DNA of 64,000 bases from Polytrichum commune (GCA_950295325.1 OX485804.1:66378033-66442032); one strand, 5' to 3'; numbered from the stretch's first letter, positions 25,808-38,275 are shown. Notes: generated from the sequence alone by a model not told the origin. Numbers and translations are program-made.

Positions 25808-26900
25808 GTTTCTACTTTGCCCTTGATCCCTCTGAATGTTTACTCAAACAGTCTGTGGGTTGCTTTACACTCTCTAGCTCCAAAAAACACCATTCTCCCT
25901 TCCTTCGACCTCTATTTCAGTTAACTCGACAAATCTCAAGCAGAGAACAACGGGGATGCGCGCCAAAGTCCTTCACAATGTCCAAAGCAGCGCTCTCCTA
26001 ATCATTAATTTTCCCGAATTGTGCCTCAATCTCAATCCTTTCTCCCCGACACTCCTTCTCTTGGCATCCGGAATGCAACCCCTACTCTCAAAAGTCCGCA
26101 AATTACCCCCCTCCCTTACAACTTCCACACAAGCCTGCCCACACCGAGTCTCCTAAACCTCCTCCGCTCAGAAATTTTCTCCAGCAATGTCTGCTGCACC
26201 CGCAACGGCCTGGCGGCCCACAAGGAGGTTATACTCTGTTTTCCGTTTTCAGTCAACTTCTCTGACTCCCTTTATTACACTTCCACTCTATCCTCCTGGA
26301 GCAAACCAAACCCTCGCCTCTCCGAACCCAATTAGCTTCCAGTTAATCCTCCTCCTCCACATATCACGGCTGGCCGTCGCCGCAATACATTCCCTCTCCC
26401 CACAATCTTTCAGGACTTTCAGGAGATTATACTCTGGCTCTCAAAGTTTCCGCTCACAATTTCCCTCTCGTCTACAGATCCGCACTCTCCACAGGCTTCC
26501 CACGCCCGCCGACGTTCGCAGAATCGCATTCGCTTCCGCGTTGGCTCTCGTGCTTTCCGCCCGTCTGTCTCACATGGTCGATGAGCCGCCCCCCAAGGGC
26601 CGACTGCGAGCATGTAAAAGAACTTGTGGCCACAGCCTTGAGGTAGGCAGAGTAAAAGCAAAAGCGCAGGGCGATTGAACGGCGCCAAGGAACGGTGGCC
26701 CCACGCTCTCGCTTCGTCCGTCCAATGGGCACTGTCGTGGTCGCAAATTCCGCTTCTCCCCGACGGCGCTGGCTCGTCCGTCCGTCCGAGGCGATGGCTT
26801 GGCTTCCGCGCTACGCACACACCATCACTTGCCCTCTCCTCACGTGGAAGGAAGAATATGGCCACTATCACGGTCTTTGCCAGAGTGCTTCCTGGTATTT
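25808..26900 (-). promoter_or_regulatory. 5' flank and probable promoter of the phosphatase gene
   Basis: G+C rises sharply at 26,480-26,830, as it does upstream of the VPS13 gene. A CCAAT-type motif (CCCATTGGAC on the minus strand) lies near 26,720. A 163-codon plus-strand open frame (26,187-26,678) and overlapping minus-strand frames show no domain. The motif AGGAGGTTATACTCTG near 26,225 recurs as AGGAGATTATACTCTG near 26,419. Confidence 0.4.
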
Positions 26901-27018
26901 ATAGGCGGTTTGGAGGTAAAAGTTAAGGTAAAAGTTAAAGCAAAAGTTAAGGTATACAAAGAATTTATACTCAAGGTGTTGTTGGATTGTGAAACAAGAA
27001 AAAGAAACATTTGGTGTA

Positions 27019-27583
27019 CATATGTGGGTGTTATTCAGTTTTAGCATGCCCACATTAGGACCAGCGACCAGCCCACAACCATGGGAGAGTTTTCATCTTT
27101 GTATGCAGTGAAGTGAACATACGGAATTGTAATACATTACATCGAGTGAGATATTGATAGTCGTGTGAATTTCGGCAAGAGATGAACTTCCCCTATCAAG
27201 AGGGATTCCTCCATGTGCCAAGGAGCAACGATTGTCCCTAGTATGGGTATGGAATTCTTTTTTTAATCAAACGCCTAATATTTGATTGGTGTGTGGTTTA
27301 GTGCAGATCAATGAACAAAGACCATAAAGACACATGTTGAAAAGAAATTGGGCTATGTTTTCAACTACTCCACGCTCAATAGTGACACAATTGGAAGGCC
27401 ATGTGTACTTAGTTAAAGAATCAACAACCGCGCACTTCCAACAACATGAGTAAATCAAGGGAAATCCATTTTTTTGTTGATGCTTCATTGTAGATTTGCT
27501 AATGCAACACGAGTTTCGTTACATAAATATGATTCATAAAAGTTAGAGAACATGAAAATTAGACCGAGTAACACCCACATACC
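27019..27583. mobile_element. MITE family A copy 3, with an internal insertion
   Basis: Ends TATGTGGGTGTTATTCAG and, reversed, GGTATGTGGGTGTTACTCGG are the family A termini. The interior (GTGTGGTTTAGTGCAGATCA; TGCTTCATTGTAGATTTGC) aligns with the other copies. About 215 bp between 27,035 and 27,250 is absent from them, so something was inserted just inside the left end. No TTAA pair is visible. Confidence 0.6.
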
Positions 27584-28079
27584 TTACATCAATGTGAATG
27601 TGAGCCCGTTTGCCTTATATCATATGCCCTCTAAATGCTCGTTTGCCATAAGATCGTTCCATAGAACTGGACTCAGGTGTCCACATTAGCCTCATCTACC
27701 TTAAACATTCATGAATTGAATCATGTTTTGAAATAGATACCTAGAATCCACCCAATATTAAGGATATGCCGAGGATATCCCTTGTAGCCTTGAACTCAAA
27801 ACATTGAAGAGATTACCTTTCACTAGAAGTAGAGTTGTCCTTTACAACCATATGTTACAACTAGTTCACTACAACTTATGGTAAAAAAACACATAAGTAA
27901 ATCATTTTGGTTATGAACCATGCATTTTAAATTGCCAATTCTCCAAATCTCTTCAAAAACCGTAACTAGAAACTTGACAATTTTGATATGACATTCTTTG
28001 AGCTATGGAACACATGCCACAAAGTCGTGCCCTATAAATAGATGTATCTACTCAACATGGAACAAACTTGCTCCAACAT
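27584..28079. other. Intergenic, no gene recognised
   Basis: AT-rich, no supported feature. Confidence 0.5.
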
Positions 28080-28657
28080 ACCTTTATTGGCTATGTCTGT
28101 AGGACAAAGACTATGCATCGACTTCTCTGTTTCACGAGCAAATTTCTTAACCACTTTTGCGTTCACACTTGGACGTTACTTGTTCTTGCTATATTTGATC
28201 CAGTTTATTTATTGTGGATGTTAACTATAGTTATATATATCTAGTTAATTATAGTTGCTTCCTAAAATGTATAGGTATAGTAAACAAGAAAACGGTAGAA
28301 CCGTGAGGCTCTGTTCTTTGCTATGAAAGACTACAATTATAGAAGAATGTTGTATTTCGTTGAAGATTATATTGTTTTAGTACATAATCTAACTTCAACA
28401 TTATGTTAAAATATATTAAAATATATTAATTTACAAAATATACTATAAGAAAATAATGAATATAGAATTAGCTTACAAAGCGTATGATATAATGCAATTG
28501 AATATAGTATATTAATATATTAGAATATATTAGAATAAAATATAAATATAAATATAAAGTTTATAATAAAACAAAATGAATTTATATATTATAATATATA
28601 TTATAATACAATAAAATACAATAAGGTACAATAAGATATAATAAGATACAAAAAATT

Positions 28658-28870
28658 TCAATAAGATACAAAAAAATCAACCAAATCACAGTGCATGTAT
28701 GAAAATGAACTTGATCCTGATGCTCTCTTTAAACCTCCTGAACGAACAAAATCAAAAGTACCATATTGATTTAAAACCCTCCCCTCAAACCACACATCCT
28801 TGGAATTCTCGTTGATATCAGTGACAGAGATAACAGGCTTACAAACCCTACTGCTGCTAATTGTTGCCAT
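28658..28870 (-). CDS. Short unrecognised open frame inside the inverted repeat
   Basis: A 70-codon frame from an internal ATG (MATISSSRVCKPVISVTD...) has better codon balance than its AT-rich surroundings, and the stretch DVWFEGRVLNQYG resembles an OB-fold strand pattern. No splice partner found. It could be a fragment captured by a mobile element. Confidence 0.2.
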   Translation of the reverse strand: MATISSSRVCKPVISVTDINENSKDVWFEGRVLNQYGTFDFVRSGGLKRASGSSSFSYMHCDLVDFFVSY

Positions 28871-29146
28871 GATAGTACTTAAATTATAGATAGGAGAGAG
28901 AGACTTACAACAGGGAACAAAATCAAGAAAGAAAAATGTTGTAAACACAATGATAGAATATGTGAAAATGGTTTTTACAATAATGAAATTTGATAGGCAT
29001 ATTCCACCAAACCTTAGAGCTTATATACTATAAACTACTATGAGTTGAGGCTCTCTTTCAACTGGTAGTTCAAATATCTTAACTATAGTGGTTTTAAATT
29101 TGGTCCTCTAAAATATACAATTAACAATAATTATATATAATTATTT

Positions 29147-29293
29147 AAAAGTTGAATGTATACTTATAAAAGTTGAATATATACTTATAAAAGTTGAATG
29201 CATAATTATAAAAGTTGAATGCATAATCATAAAAGTTGAATGCATAATCATAAAAGTTGAATGCATAATCATAAAAGTTGAATGTACAATTAT
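29147..29293. repeat. 21-bp tandem repeat, seven copies
   Basis: Unit AAAAGTTGAATGCATAATCA + T, start to start exactly 21 bp, seven copies. The central three are identical and the outer ones drift, the usual picture of array turnover. The apparent Asn-Phe-Tyr heptapeptide frame on the minus strand is only the array read in frame. Confidence 0.95.
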
Positions 29294-29429
29294 TTAAAAG
29301 TAGATTACAAAAATCATTTAAAATAATATAGACATTCATCCAATACATTTTTATGAATTAGGAATGGTTTTCCTAATTTCATCTTTGGAGGCTTTAATTA
29401 ACCTAAATATTTTCTATAACTAACATTCT

Positions 29430-29600
29430 TTAATTAATTTTCCATGAATTTAGGCACTTTTAAAATATTTTGACATTACTTGAATATTATTGTTTGTAGA
29501 CACCCAACAAAATTAATTTTCCATGAATTTTTTGAATGTTATTGTTTTTGGACACCCAACAAAATTAATTTTCCATGAATTTAGGCACTTTTAAAATTAG
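29430..29600. repeat. Short direct repeats
   Basis: AATTAATTTTCCATGAATTT occurs three times, and the preceding ACACCCAACAAA block twice. An imperfect tandem array with a period of about 55-75 bp. Confidence 0.7.
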
Positions 29601-29990
29601 TTACTTTATGTCCAAGCTAGTAGAGAGCTACTATATGATATATTTTATTTGTTTTATATGTAGTTTGTTTTAAGAAACAAATATACTTAACTAGATACAT
29701 ATAATAATATAATCAACTATATATGTATAACTATAGTAACTATAGTTAACATCCACATTAAAATAGAATGGACCAAATAGAGCAAGAACAAGTAACGTTC
29801 AAGTGTGAACGCAAAGTAGTTAGGAATTTGCTCAAATTGAAACATAAAACTTGACGCATAGTCTCTGTCCTATAGACAGAGCCAATAATAAATAGCCATG
29901 GATTGGCATGAGCAAAGTGGACAGCTACAGTTGTAGTCTTTCATAGTAAAAGACAACCTCACAGTTCTACCGTTTTCTTGTTTATTCCCT

Positions 29991-32900
29991 TAGCATCGTG
30001 ATGGAGTTGAATTTGTGACTTCCTTTCATATGCACAAATCTCTCCCATTTGGTCAATGGTCGTATCACTTTTCTTGGGGAGACCAACGAAGCCTTACTCC
30101 TCTTGATACTTGACATTGGGCATGTACTTTTTGCTTTGCTCTTTACAACTATAGTATGTATAGTGTTCCGCCTTTTTGTAGAGAATAGTCTTTGTAAGTT
30201 CCCAAGGCGTTGCCAAGGTGAACCAACCAATGGATTCATATTTCAACTTTTTGAATGTGGCCTCACACCAAATATGTTCAATTTGTTGTTTATCGAACTT
30301 ATGATTGAAGGTATGCAATTAATGTATATCGAGATGTGATACTCTCATGCAATGAGTTTGAGGTTCCGATGAACACTTGTGTTCATACAAACACAAAGCT
30401 TGACTGGTAAAATATCACCAAATTACTAAATGTGATATGAAAGAGTTGTATGGTTGTTGACAGTGGGACATTAAGTGGGATTCGCTTGTGCCCATTGCTA
30501 ATTAAAACTTTTTTCATGCAACATGTTACAAGGCAAAATCATGTTACAGTTTATTATGTAGCATTATAATAATAAACACGCACACACACATGTATAATCC
30601 ACTACAAAACAAACTCTTATCAGTACGGTCAATATTTTGAACCATTTTAGATTCCCCCCACATGTTTTTCCAATTTGAAATTTAAACATCTTATTGCTCT
30701 AAAATGCAGACATTTAGTAATCTAAAAGAGGCAATTTCAAATACTTCTTTTTAATTTTCGACACCAAGTGCACATGATTTTCATCATCCATAATTTAACG
30801 TCCTAAAAACTATTGAATTTCCTAAAAAACATGTTTTGTGAGGGTACACTTGCATGGCATTATTCAGTTGGTCTAGGCACTTCCATGCCCAAACATGGTT
30901 GCTATAAATTGATGGTTGCTTGATGTAATATTGTGTGTGGGGATCATTGTCATGGGGTACAGGGAGCGGGGTCAACATGGCGCAATGTTTGGCTTGATTA
31001 TGTTAATATTTTCCTCATTGTTGAGTGAGTTTGTGTTTAGATGTTAATTCTTCAAGCCCAAGGGCCAATGAGCTTTATCCACATGTGCAATACCTTGTCC
31101 CATCAAGGGCCCACCTCTTATGAATTGTGGGCTGCAATAATAGATATATGGTGATGAGTAGGGCGGGTTGAGGAGATGGGGACAACAAATTAGGAACATG
31201 TGTGCTAATTATATTACTCCTTTAGTAAGATGACTTCACATAAGTGGAAACTCAATTTCATGAACTACACAGTTTTGTCTAATTAGTGTGGGCCACACTA
31301 ATTCCCAATTAATTCATGAACCTTCCATCCAATGTTAATTACTAGATGGTTCTACCAATTTCTTGAACCTTCTAAATAAGTTCACCAATCTTCTAACTGA
31401 CTCGATATGTGGCACACCTCAATTTCATGATAATGGACCTTTACATCTAGCAACTTCATGAATCTTCCAAACCAATTTCATAAACCATTTTGCACTTTGT
31501 GGTTTTCGTATTCTCAACTTCTCACCTCCTTGTTTCACATTCTTTGCCTTTCTCGTTCTTCATTGGTTCCTCTTTATTTATTATATGTTTTCCTAGAAGC
31601 CTCTAGCCTTGATGTTGATTTTATTTTGATCTTTCATTATAATACCCTAAAGCTGGAAGCAAGTAATGCCGGTTCTTCTTTGGTCTTTGATTAATGTACA
31701 TCGAAGCAAGCAACACAAACCGCTACAAACATGGTCCAAAATTGGAAAAGAGAGGTTAATCAAAATTTTGGTAGAGCAAGTCGTAGGGAGTGATTAGAAG
31801 AATCATATACACCGTTCCTTGTGAAATATACTTAAGACAATTCATGAAGGTGATTTTGTGAAGTTGTGAATACATGTGCCAAATCATGAAATCATTCACA
31901 ACATGTAGTGAAATTGGTTGAAAATTCAAGTTAAATTGTTGTCTATATAGTGAACTTGGGTCATGATTCCAATAAAATTGGTAGAACCTATTGCTAAATT
32001 AGTTTGTAAAATCATGAAATTGTGTTAGTACTTTTGTGTATTCATCTTACCAAAGGAGTATGTTGCTTGGTCACGACATTGAGAAATATGTTTGTCACAT
32101 GTATTAGTTTGTGGATCCGACCGTGGACCAACCATCAATTGGTCACATAGAACCCATGCAAAATAATTTCAGATTGAGTATCAACTTCCAAGAACCTAGA
32201 AGGGAATATTATGTGTAAACCCTAAACTTATTCTTGGGCCCAACGAACTGGGGACTGGGGAGCTGAAGTTGGATGATGTTACAGTTATCCGTAAAGTGAG
32301 CTGAAGAGAGGGTTTTGGGCCTAGATTTGAGAAAATTGTGTGACAGGCCCTAAAAGTGGAGCAGGTGTCTGTAGCTATAAAAAAACACAGGCACAAATCT
32401 TTTGAGGGACCGGAAATGGTGAAAAAAAAAATTTGCTCCTGTGTTGCGAGCGCGCCCCGGGAATTTAGCGTCGCTTTGTCAAAGGGCCCTCTCCTGTTTC
32501 ACTAATTTTGTGATGGTAGCTTGCCATTGTCAGCTACAAGGGGGGAAGGCGGCGATGCAAAGCAAAGCAAAGGAAAAACAAGTGGCTCTCTCTCATCTTT
32601 GTGGGGGATCAAGGATGAAGGTGTCTGTAGCACGCCCAAAATCAACAAGCACGCATGACGGCCTCAACCACGAATAGGCGGACCCCGATTCTCTCATCCA
32701 AAAACAAGCAGACCAACTCTGACCCTAAACCCTGGCCTTGTGTATTATGCCCTGGAATTCAAGAGCCTTACTTTGCGTTTCCATGGGTTTGTGTGAATAG
32801 TGCACTCAAAATCTGTCAAAACACCAGCTTACTTTACGGATAACTCCGTTATGTGAGAAATAATCCTGCTAAATATGGACTATGAGTTATTGAATTTCGT

Positions 32901-33314
32901 TTTGTATTTTGCTGTCTATTTTAGGAGGGGGGTTCCAAGTGCACGAACGAACGAACAAGGGCACGATGAACGGAGTATAACGGAAAACGACGAAGAAACG
33001 ACGGAGATGGACGAACGAACGACGAAGGAATGGCAAGGAGCCTTGCGAGAAGGAAGCAGCTCGGGGACAAAGAAGATAGCAGAACGGAACGATGCGGAAG
33101 GGGTTGCAGGCGGACGCCGATCTACTTACATGTTGTATACTGCGAGCTTCGGCAGAGGGAATGGATGAAGGAGCTTAAGGGAACGAATTTACACTGGAGG
33201 TTCAGATAAGTGCGAGAAAGGGAGGTTTAAGAAGTGCAAAGGTTGTATGAACTTGGCAGGTGGACGCAAATGCTTGAGAATTGGAGGGGAAAAGAAAGAA
33301 GACTCAGGAGGAAG
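29991..33314. other. Intergenic, ending in the 5' leader of the BTB gene
   Basis: From 29,991 to about 32,430 nothing was recognised; near 31,260-31,310 the words GTGGGCCACACTAATT and CCAATTAATT recall repeat ends seen elsewhere. From 32,430 G+C rises (GCGAGCGCGCCCCGGGAA). A purine-rich stretch at 32,930-33,160, full of GAACGA and GACGA, probably forms part of the BTB gene's leader. Confidence 0.4.
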
Positions 33315-35977
33315 ATGGACGGGAACAGAGCAGTAGGAGCACCAGTAGGAACTGGCGTGGTACCGGCTTCGGCGGACCTTAGCATGTGCTACCAGTGCGG
33401 GAATTTCTGTGAGAATGGTGTGACCTATTGCCATAGCTGCTACGACGTGCGATCAGAAAGCGATTTTCGGAATGAGCAGCGGTGGCGCAATCTGGAGAGC
33501 GACTTGCAGGTTGTAGAGGCCAATCTGCACAAGGAGAGGGCCACCACTTTGCGGCAGGAAGACACTCTCAAGTCCTTCAGGCAGATGTTGATGCAAGGCA
33601 TTCATGCCGACGTCACGATCGTAACCGGCGAAAATGACAAAACACCTGCGCATCGTGCTGTCCTCGTGAGCATTACCAAAATCTCTTTCTCTGTTTGCAT
33701 TTGACATATAATCTCTACTGTTATTTTCCAACATAATTTTTCATTATTGTGTGCTTAGTTGACCGAATTATCCTGTAACAAACTCTGTAGAAGCAAGCTG
33801 TGCGAGATTGTATGCACAAAGCTTATTATTCGTGGCATTATCATTCATCCTTTACTCTTGTGTGTAACTGAGCCAGTCAAGCTCGTAATTGGCGAAAGTA
33901 AAAAAACACCTGCGCATCGTGTTGTGCTTGTAAGCATTAAAAAAAAAGAAAATCCTCTTTCTCTGTTTGCTTTTGACACATAACCTCCACTTCACTCCAT
34001 ATTTTTCGAACCTAATTTATCATTATTGTGTGCTAGTTCAAGTGACCGAATTGTTCCTGTAATAAACTGTGTAGAAGTGAGCCTTGCAAGATTGTTTGTA
34101 GGTAGCTTGTTCTTGGCTTTATCATTAATCCTCCTATCTCTGTGTGTAACTGAGCCAATGAAGATCGTAAGTGGCAAATATCACGAACACCTGCGCATTA
34201 TGCTGTCCTCTAAGCATTGATAAAATCTCCTTCTCTGCTTGCATTTGACACATAGCTTCCACTCCATTTTTTCGAACATAAATTTTCATTTTTGTGTGCT
34301 AGTTCAAGTGACCGAATCGTTCATGTAATAAACTGTGTAGTAGCAAGCCTTTTAAGATTGTACGCAGAAAGCTTGTTCTCTGCGGTGTTATAATCTACCT
34401 ACCTACAGTTGTGTGTAATGGAGCCTCTTGCATTGGAAGCGTACTTAATTGATGAACTTTAAACGTTAAAATCATATACAAACCATGTGTGCATCACTAT
34501 GTTGTGTATCATACTTAGTACATTTATGCCCAAGAGTTGTAGGAATTGCTGTTTTGACATTCTTCATGTAGTACAGCTGCAACAATCAAGCTCAATTTGT
34601 GTTGGTTTTTGCAATGTGGTTCTTCCTGTCGTGACATACTTCTGCGAAAGTTAGGGTATGATTTTTGTATTCTCTTTTTCAGGTGTTTATGGATCATTAC
34701 ATGTGAACCGACTGTGTGGATGTTCGTGATATATTCATGTGTGTCAGAGAGCTGCAACTCTCCTGTCCTATTACTGTTTAACTATCATGAATTGTGTTCC
34801 AAATATCTACTTCTTATATATCTTCTGTTGCTGAAAAGATGATTATACTCTCCATCTACACCTCTGCAATGAGCGTTAACCTCAGCATGTAGTCTGTCTT
34901 CTGTGCACTTCCAGACAGAGAATGCTGTGCTTGACATGTGCATGACTGAGAAAGGCTGTATTGTAATCAGGCTAGCAGGTCCCCTGTGTTCAAGGCGATG
35001 TTTGAGCATGAACTCAAAGAGAAGACGTGTGCCCTCATACATGTTGCCGATGTGCCAACATCTGCCATGCGTGCCCTGCTGCTCTACCTCTACACTGGTA
35101 AGCCACTTGGTGCAATATGGAGTTGCTCTCAACTTATCAATAACACAAAAGAGAACCACAGCTCCTCCCAACCAAATTTATTGCCATCCCGTGAGCACAA
35201 TTTTCTTTTAGAACTTGTACCTTCAGGTGTAGATCAATGTTTGAGGTATCTACAACTGTTAGTAGCAAACTGGATTGTAGCTGCTTGTCATCTAGCAATG
35301 TCTTCCATAGTCTGGGTTCCATGTGGGGAGCTTCAGATTACATATTTCATTGTAAATGTGGCGGTTTATTGTGTCTCTGTTCACAATTTGCTGGTCAGGT
35401 CTTACCTTGTGAACATGCGGTCCGGTAGTTCTCTGGTACATAAGAGGAGAGATTCTAAAGATCAGGCATTCTTGGCATGACCTAGAATATAGATCCTATA
35501 GGTTGCAGGGAGTGTTGTCTGTTAGGCACTGCTGTCAAAATGGAATAAACTCTGGTGATGTATGCCTCCAGATTTAAGTTGTCTTCAGGTAGTGGATGTA
35601 TTGTCTGAATCTCTAGACAGATCCTTTACCAGTAATTCTGAGATATATGTTGCAAACTGTTTTGTGCAGGGGATCATGACACAAATGCAATGAAGGAGCA
35701 TGGGATGGCTCTTTTAACAGCAGCACATAAATATGACATTCCTGATTTGAAAAAGGTTTGTGAAGCTGCAGTTGCAAGTGCGGTGCAACCTTCCAATGTG
35801 CTTGAAATTCTGCACCAAGCACGACTGTATGATGCACCATGGGTGCGGAAGGCTTGCGTTGATTGCATTGCCAGAAATTTGAAGCATGTAGCATACACTG
35901 ATGAATTTCGGAGTCTTATACATGACGACCCTGAAGCTGTATTAGATACTTTCCAAAGTATTGCCGCTCTTCAATAA
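33315..35977 (+). CDS. BTB/POZ domain protein with N-terminal Zn-ribbon-like motif, three exons, complete
   Basis: Exons 33315-33665, 34971-35097 and 35670-35977 join in phase to 261 residues ending at TAA 35975-35977. The N-terminus has CYQCGNFCENGVTYCHSC (Cys 25, 28, 32, 39, 42), then a charged, probably coiled-coil stretch (about 50-95). A BTB fold follows: HADVTIV, TPAHRAVL/ASRSPVFKAMFEHELKE, ALLLYLYTG, and a BACK-like helical tail. The same Cys motif and BTB order occur in Arabidopsis At4g08455. BTB proteins of this kind usually serve as substrate adaptors for cullin-3 ubiquitin ligases; the target here is unknown. I chose ATG 33315 because its context (GAAGATGG) is strong and it sits just before the conserved part; ATG 33270 is in frame upstream in a weaker context. 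Intron 1 (1,305 bp) carries repeats of the exon 1 boundary. Confidence 0.9.
33610..34440 (+). repeat. Tandem copies of the BTB exon 1 / intron 1 boundary
   Basis: Three imperfect units with a period of about 255-285 bp begin near 33,610, 33,870 and 34,150. Each carries the exon 1 end (CACCTGCGCATCGTGCTGTC and variants), then TCTTTCTCTGTTTGCATTTG, GTGTGCTAGTTCAAGTGACC and CTGTGTGTAACTGAGCC. Only the first is used in my gene model. The second still reads in frame (TPAHRVVL) up to a GTAAGC donor; the third has lost its donor. Either decayed duplication or a cassette with alternative exon ends. Confidence 0.8.
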
Positions 35978-36849
35978 CTGACATTGCCTTCTTTATTGGA
36001 AGGAACTGCAAGTGCTTCACCATGCCTAACTACGCAAAGGTGAGAAACCTGTGGATGACTTTTCAATGTCTAATATTGTGCAGACACGTTTGATTCAGAA
36101 ATCCTTAGCATGCAAGGATCAAACTTGCACGTCCCCACACTAGCACCATTTATGTCTTTGATGTGAAGTATAGATTTCTGTGGTGAGGTAGAATTGTTTC
36201 AAGAACATTACAGTACAAGAGTAAGGCACTATAACAACAATAGTACTTACTTCTGTAGGAGATGGTCCAGGCACAAAAACTGCTCAGCAAGAGAAAATCT
36301 TTGTTTGTGAAGCAATATATTTCCTCTACCAAAAAACGTTAGAGACCTATGGAAGTTGTAATTGTGGCATCAGTAACCTTCTTGTGAATGTACATGACAA
36401 CTACAATTTGTACTTGAGTTGATTGTAGAGTACATACGACATCCAGTCTGTTCTATGCAAACTCTGAAGATCCTAACAAGAATCTTTTTTCTTGGAAACA
36501 GGGGCCCCCAGAGTGGCAGGGAAATAACCTGGCAGAGTGGCTGGTATGCCTTTTGGGATAGGACGGACACTGTTGCTTGTCCTGGAGTTCTCAAACATGT
36601 GCCTTCATAAAGATTTGCAACCTCTATGTATTTGGACAAAGATGGTAGTCCTCACTATAATCACCTTTGTAAAAGGATGAGGTATCATGAAATATGGCAT
36701 TGTCATGTGCCTAGCTGTATTATGGAGGGATTTTTGAACTGAAGGCTTTGTTCCTCAAAATTGTCACACGATTGAAAATACCTCAATTTATGTAATTACA
36801 TTGATATTTGATTGAGTGTTGGGATCTTGTAAGATGCCGGTTTTTGGAG
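35978..36849. other. 3' flank of the BTB gene
   Basis: Probably 3' UTR followed by spacer, with AT-rich stretches. No further exon recognised. Confidence 0.4.
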
Positions 36850-37134
36850 TCATGAAGACAGTGAGTGAGACTTCTGGTTAGAACTTTGAGGAGCAGACGC
36901 ATACATTTCACGTTCAAAAGGCTTAGGCAATGCCATCAGGTATTTCTTTGTGTGTAGATACAATTCCTTTGAAGATGTATTAGTGTAATGTACTTTGAGA
37001 AATGATGATTTTACCTGTACAGCAGCATTGCGAATGTCCAGAGCGGATAGGCCAGCCATCATGGCATGCAGTAAAGATTGCTCGTTGGTTGCAAGTGACA
37101 AGTTGTGGGAATACTCTCTCCTACAGCCTCTGAT
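36850..37134 (-). CDS. Possible terminal exon of an unrecognised gene
   Basis: On the minus strand a frame opens after a fair acceptor (GTGCATTAG at 37,135) and runs 94 codons to a stop, with strings such as NEQSLLHAMMAGLSALDIRN and KKYLMALPKPFEREMYASAP. An internal CTGTACAG/GTAAAATC could be a donor, with CTTCAAAG the acceptor, giving a shorter form. A further candidate minus-strand exon lies near 37,898-37,970, behind the pyrimidine-rich acceptor TTCTTCTTCTCCTCTTCGCAG. I recognise no family. The gene would end tail-to-tail with the BTB gene. Confidence 0.3.
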   Translation of the reverse strand: MRGCRREYSHNLSLATNEQSLLHAMMAGLSALDIRNAAVQVKSSFLKVHYTNTSSKELYLHTKKYLMALPKPFEREMYASAPQSSNQKSHSLSS

Positions 37135-38275
37135 CTAATGCACGAGCCCAGAAAAAATCGAGAGAGGAAAATTTGTAAGTATCCTTGAATAACAATGAAC
37201 CTTCATACAAACAACTACGCCTAAAAAGTCTTTGCCTTGTACATAAATACTCATGGAACTGTTGTATCGGGCGTGTACTAGTCTGCAAATTCACGAAACC
37301 TTAGAGAAAGTGACATTGAAGTTTCACCATGATGTTCATGTTCAGGAAAATATCTTCGGTTTCCTCCTGTCCTGCAGGAGAACATCTCATTCTGCATGAT
37401 AAGACTCTTTGTAGCCAGCCAAAGTCTATCTCTACACATGTCTAATCCAGTGGAGGCATTCCTTTGTTTGATGTATCTACAGTTGATACGTGCTCTTATT
37501 GGGATTGAATTCTGTATTTGTTGTTACTTTCCTCTATTGCGTATACGTTAGACAATTGCAGCATGAGGACAGGTGGCGTATCGGGAAGTATTAGTGTCTC
37601 TGATAAGGAGGGGTCAGTTGAAACAACCTCGCTAATTTATCAGCCTAGACGATGTCGGCGAAGTCTCCAGCTCATCACAAGGCAACCTGGTTTCTTCGTG
37701 ACCGAATAAAATGCATGACCCCTCCTAGGCGGTGGACCGACAAGGCCATCGAGTAAAAGTCACGACGCTTCAGGAGAAACGAACACACACTGGGTTTTGC
37801 CTATCCGTCGCTGGCCGGTTCATATCGAAGAGTCAATTCTGCGAGAAACTGGTGCGCTCATGTAGATTCTGTTTAATTTCCTCATTTTACCGGCCTCCTG
37901 GCATCAGGATCATCATCATCGTCGATGCCTTGTCCTGACCCGCCCATCAGATACAGGCCTCTCAACTGCGAAGAGGAGAAGAAGAAGTTCCCGGTTAGCA
38001 CTTGACGTTCCTTTGTTCTATCTACTTTCAATTTTCGATGCATCAGCACTTCTTGCTCCAGACAGCGAAGGCTGATCAATTCTCATGACAGTGAAATGTT
38101 GCTTTTTCTGACTTAATTGAGGTGATGTGCCAGAGCTGTGATGTAATACGGTGAACTAGCCCTGGCATCGTCTTTTAACAGCACGCAGAACAGAGATCCC
38201 TTAACTCTAAATTGTGAGATATAGATTTGCAGCTTTCTGGTAATACGTATTGCCCTCGCCGTCGTTGTTGAATAG
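37135..38275. other. Unresolved stretch with candidate exons on both strands
   Basis: Plus-strand candidates are 37,562-37,708 (after GACAATTGCAG) and 37,925-37,993 (RYRPLNCEEEKKKFP), either of which could be a 5' exon of the peroxiredoxin gene. The second overlaps a minus-strand candidate exon. The sequence alone does not decide. Confidence 0.25.

Larger units (their letters stand above)
28080..29990. repeat. Inverted repeat pair enclosing AT-rich DNA
   Basis: The arm at about 28,080-28,345 shares GCGTTCACACTTGGACGTTA, GGATGTTAACTATAGTTA and AACAAGAAAACGGTAGAACC with the reverse complement of about 29,700-29,985. The order of the blocks differs: the AACAAGAAAACGG block is last in the left arm but first in the reversed right arm. 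So the pair may be remnants of two permuted element copies rather than a simple fold-back. The 1.4 kb between is extremely AT-rich and holds the 21-bp array at 29,147. Confidence 0.55.

Noticed and set aside
26187-26678. 163-codon plus-strand frame with a mitochondrial-leader-like start
   Set aside because: It overlaps the G+C-rich promoter of the phosphatase gene, has open frames on both strands, and shows no conserved core.
28042-28224. GQRLCI string resembling a cytochrome P450 heme loop
   Set aside because: The surrounding residues do not fit, and the stretch is part of an inverted repeat found twice.
29147-29293. Regular repeats as a CRISPR array
   Set aside because: There are no spacers: the units abut, and the sequence is plant nuclear DNA.
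29145-29348. Protein with Asn-Phe-Tyr-Asp-Tyr-Ala-Phe heptads
   Set aside because: It is the 21-bp tandem array read in frame.
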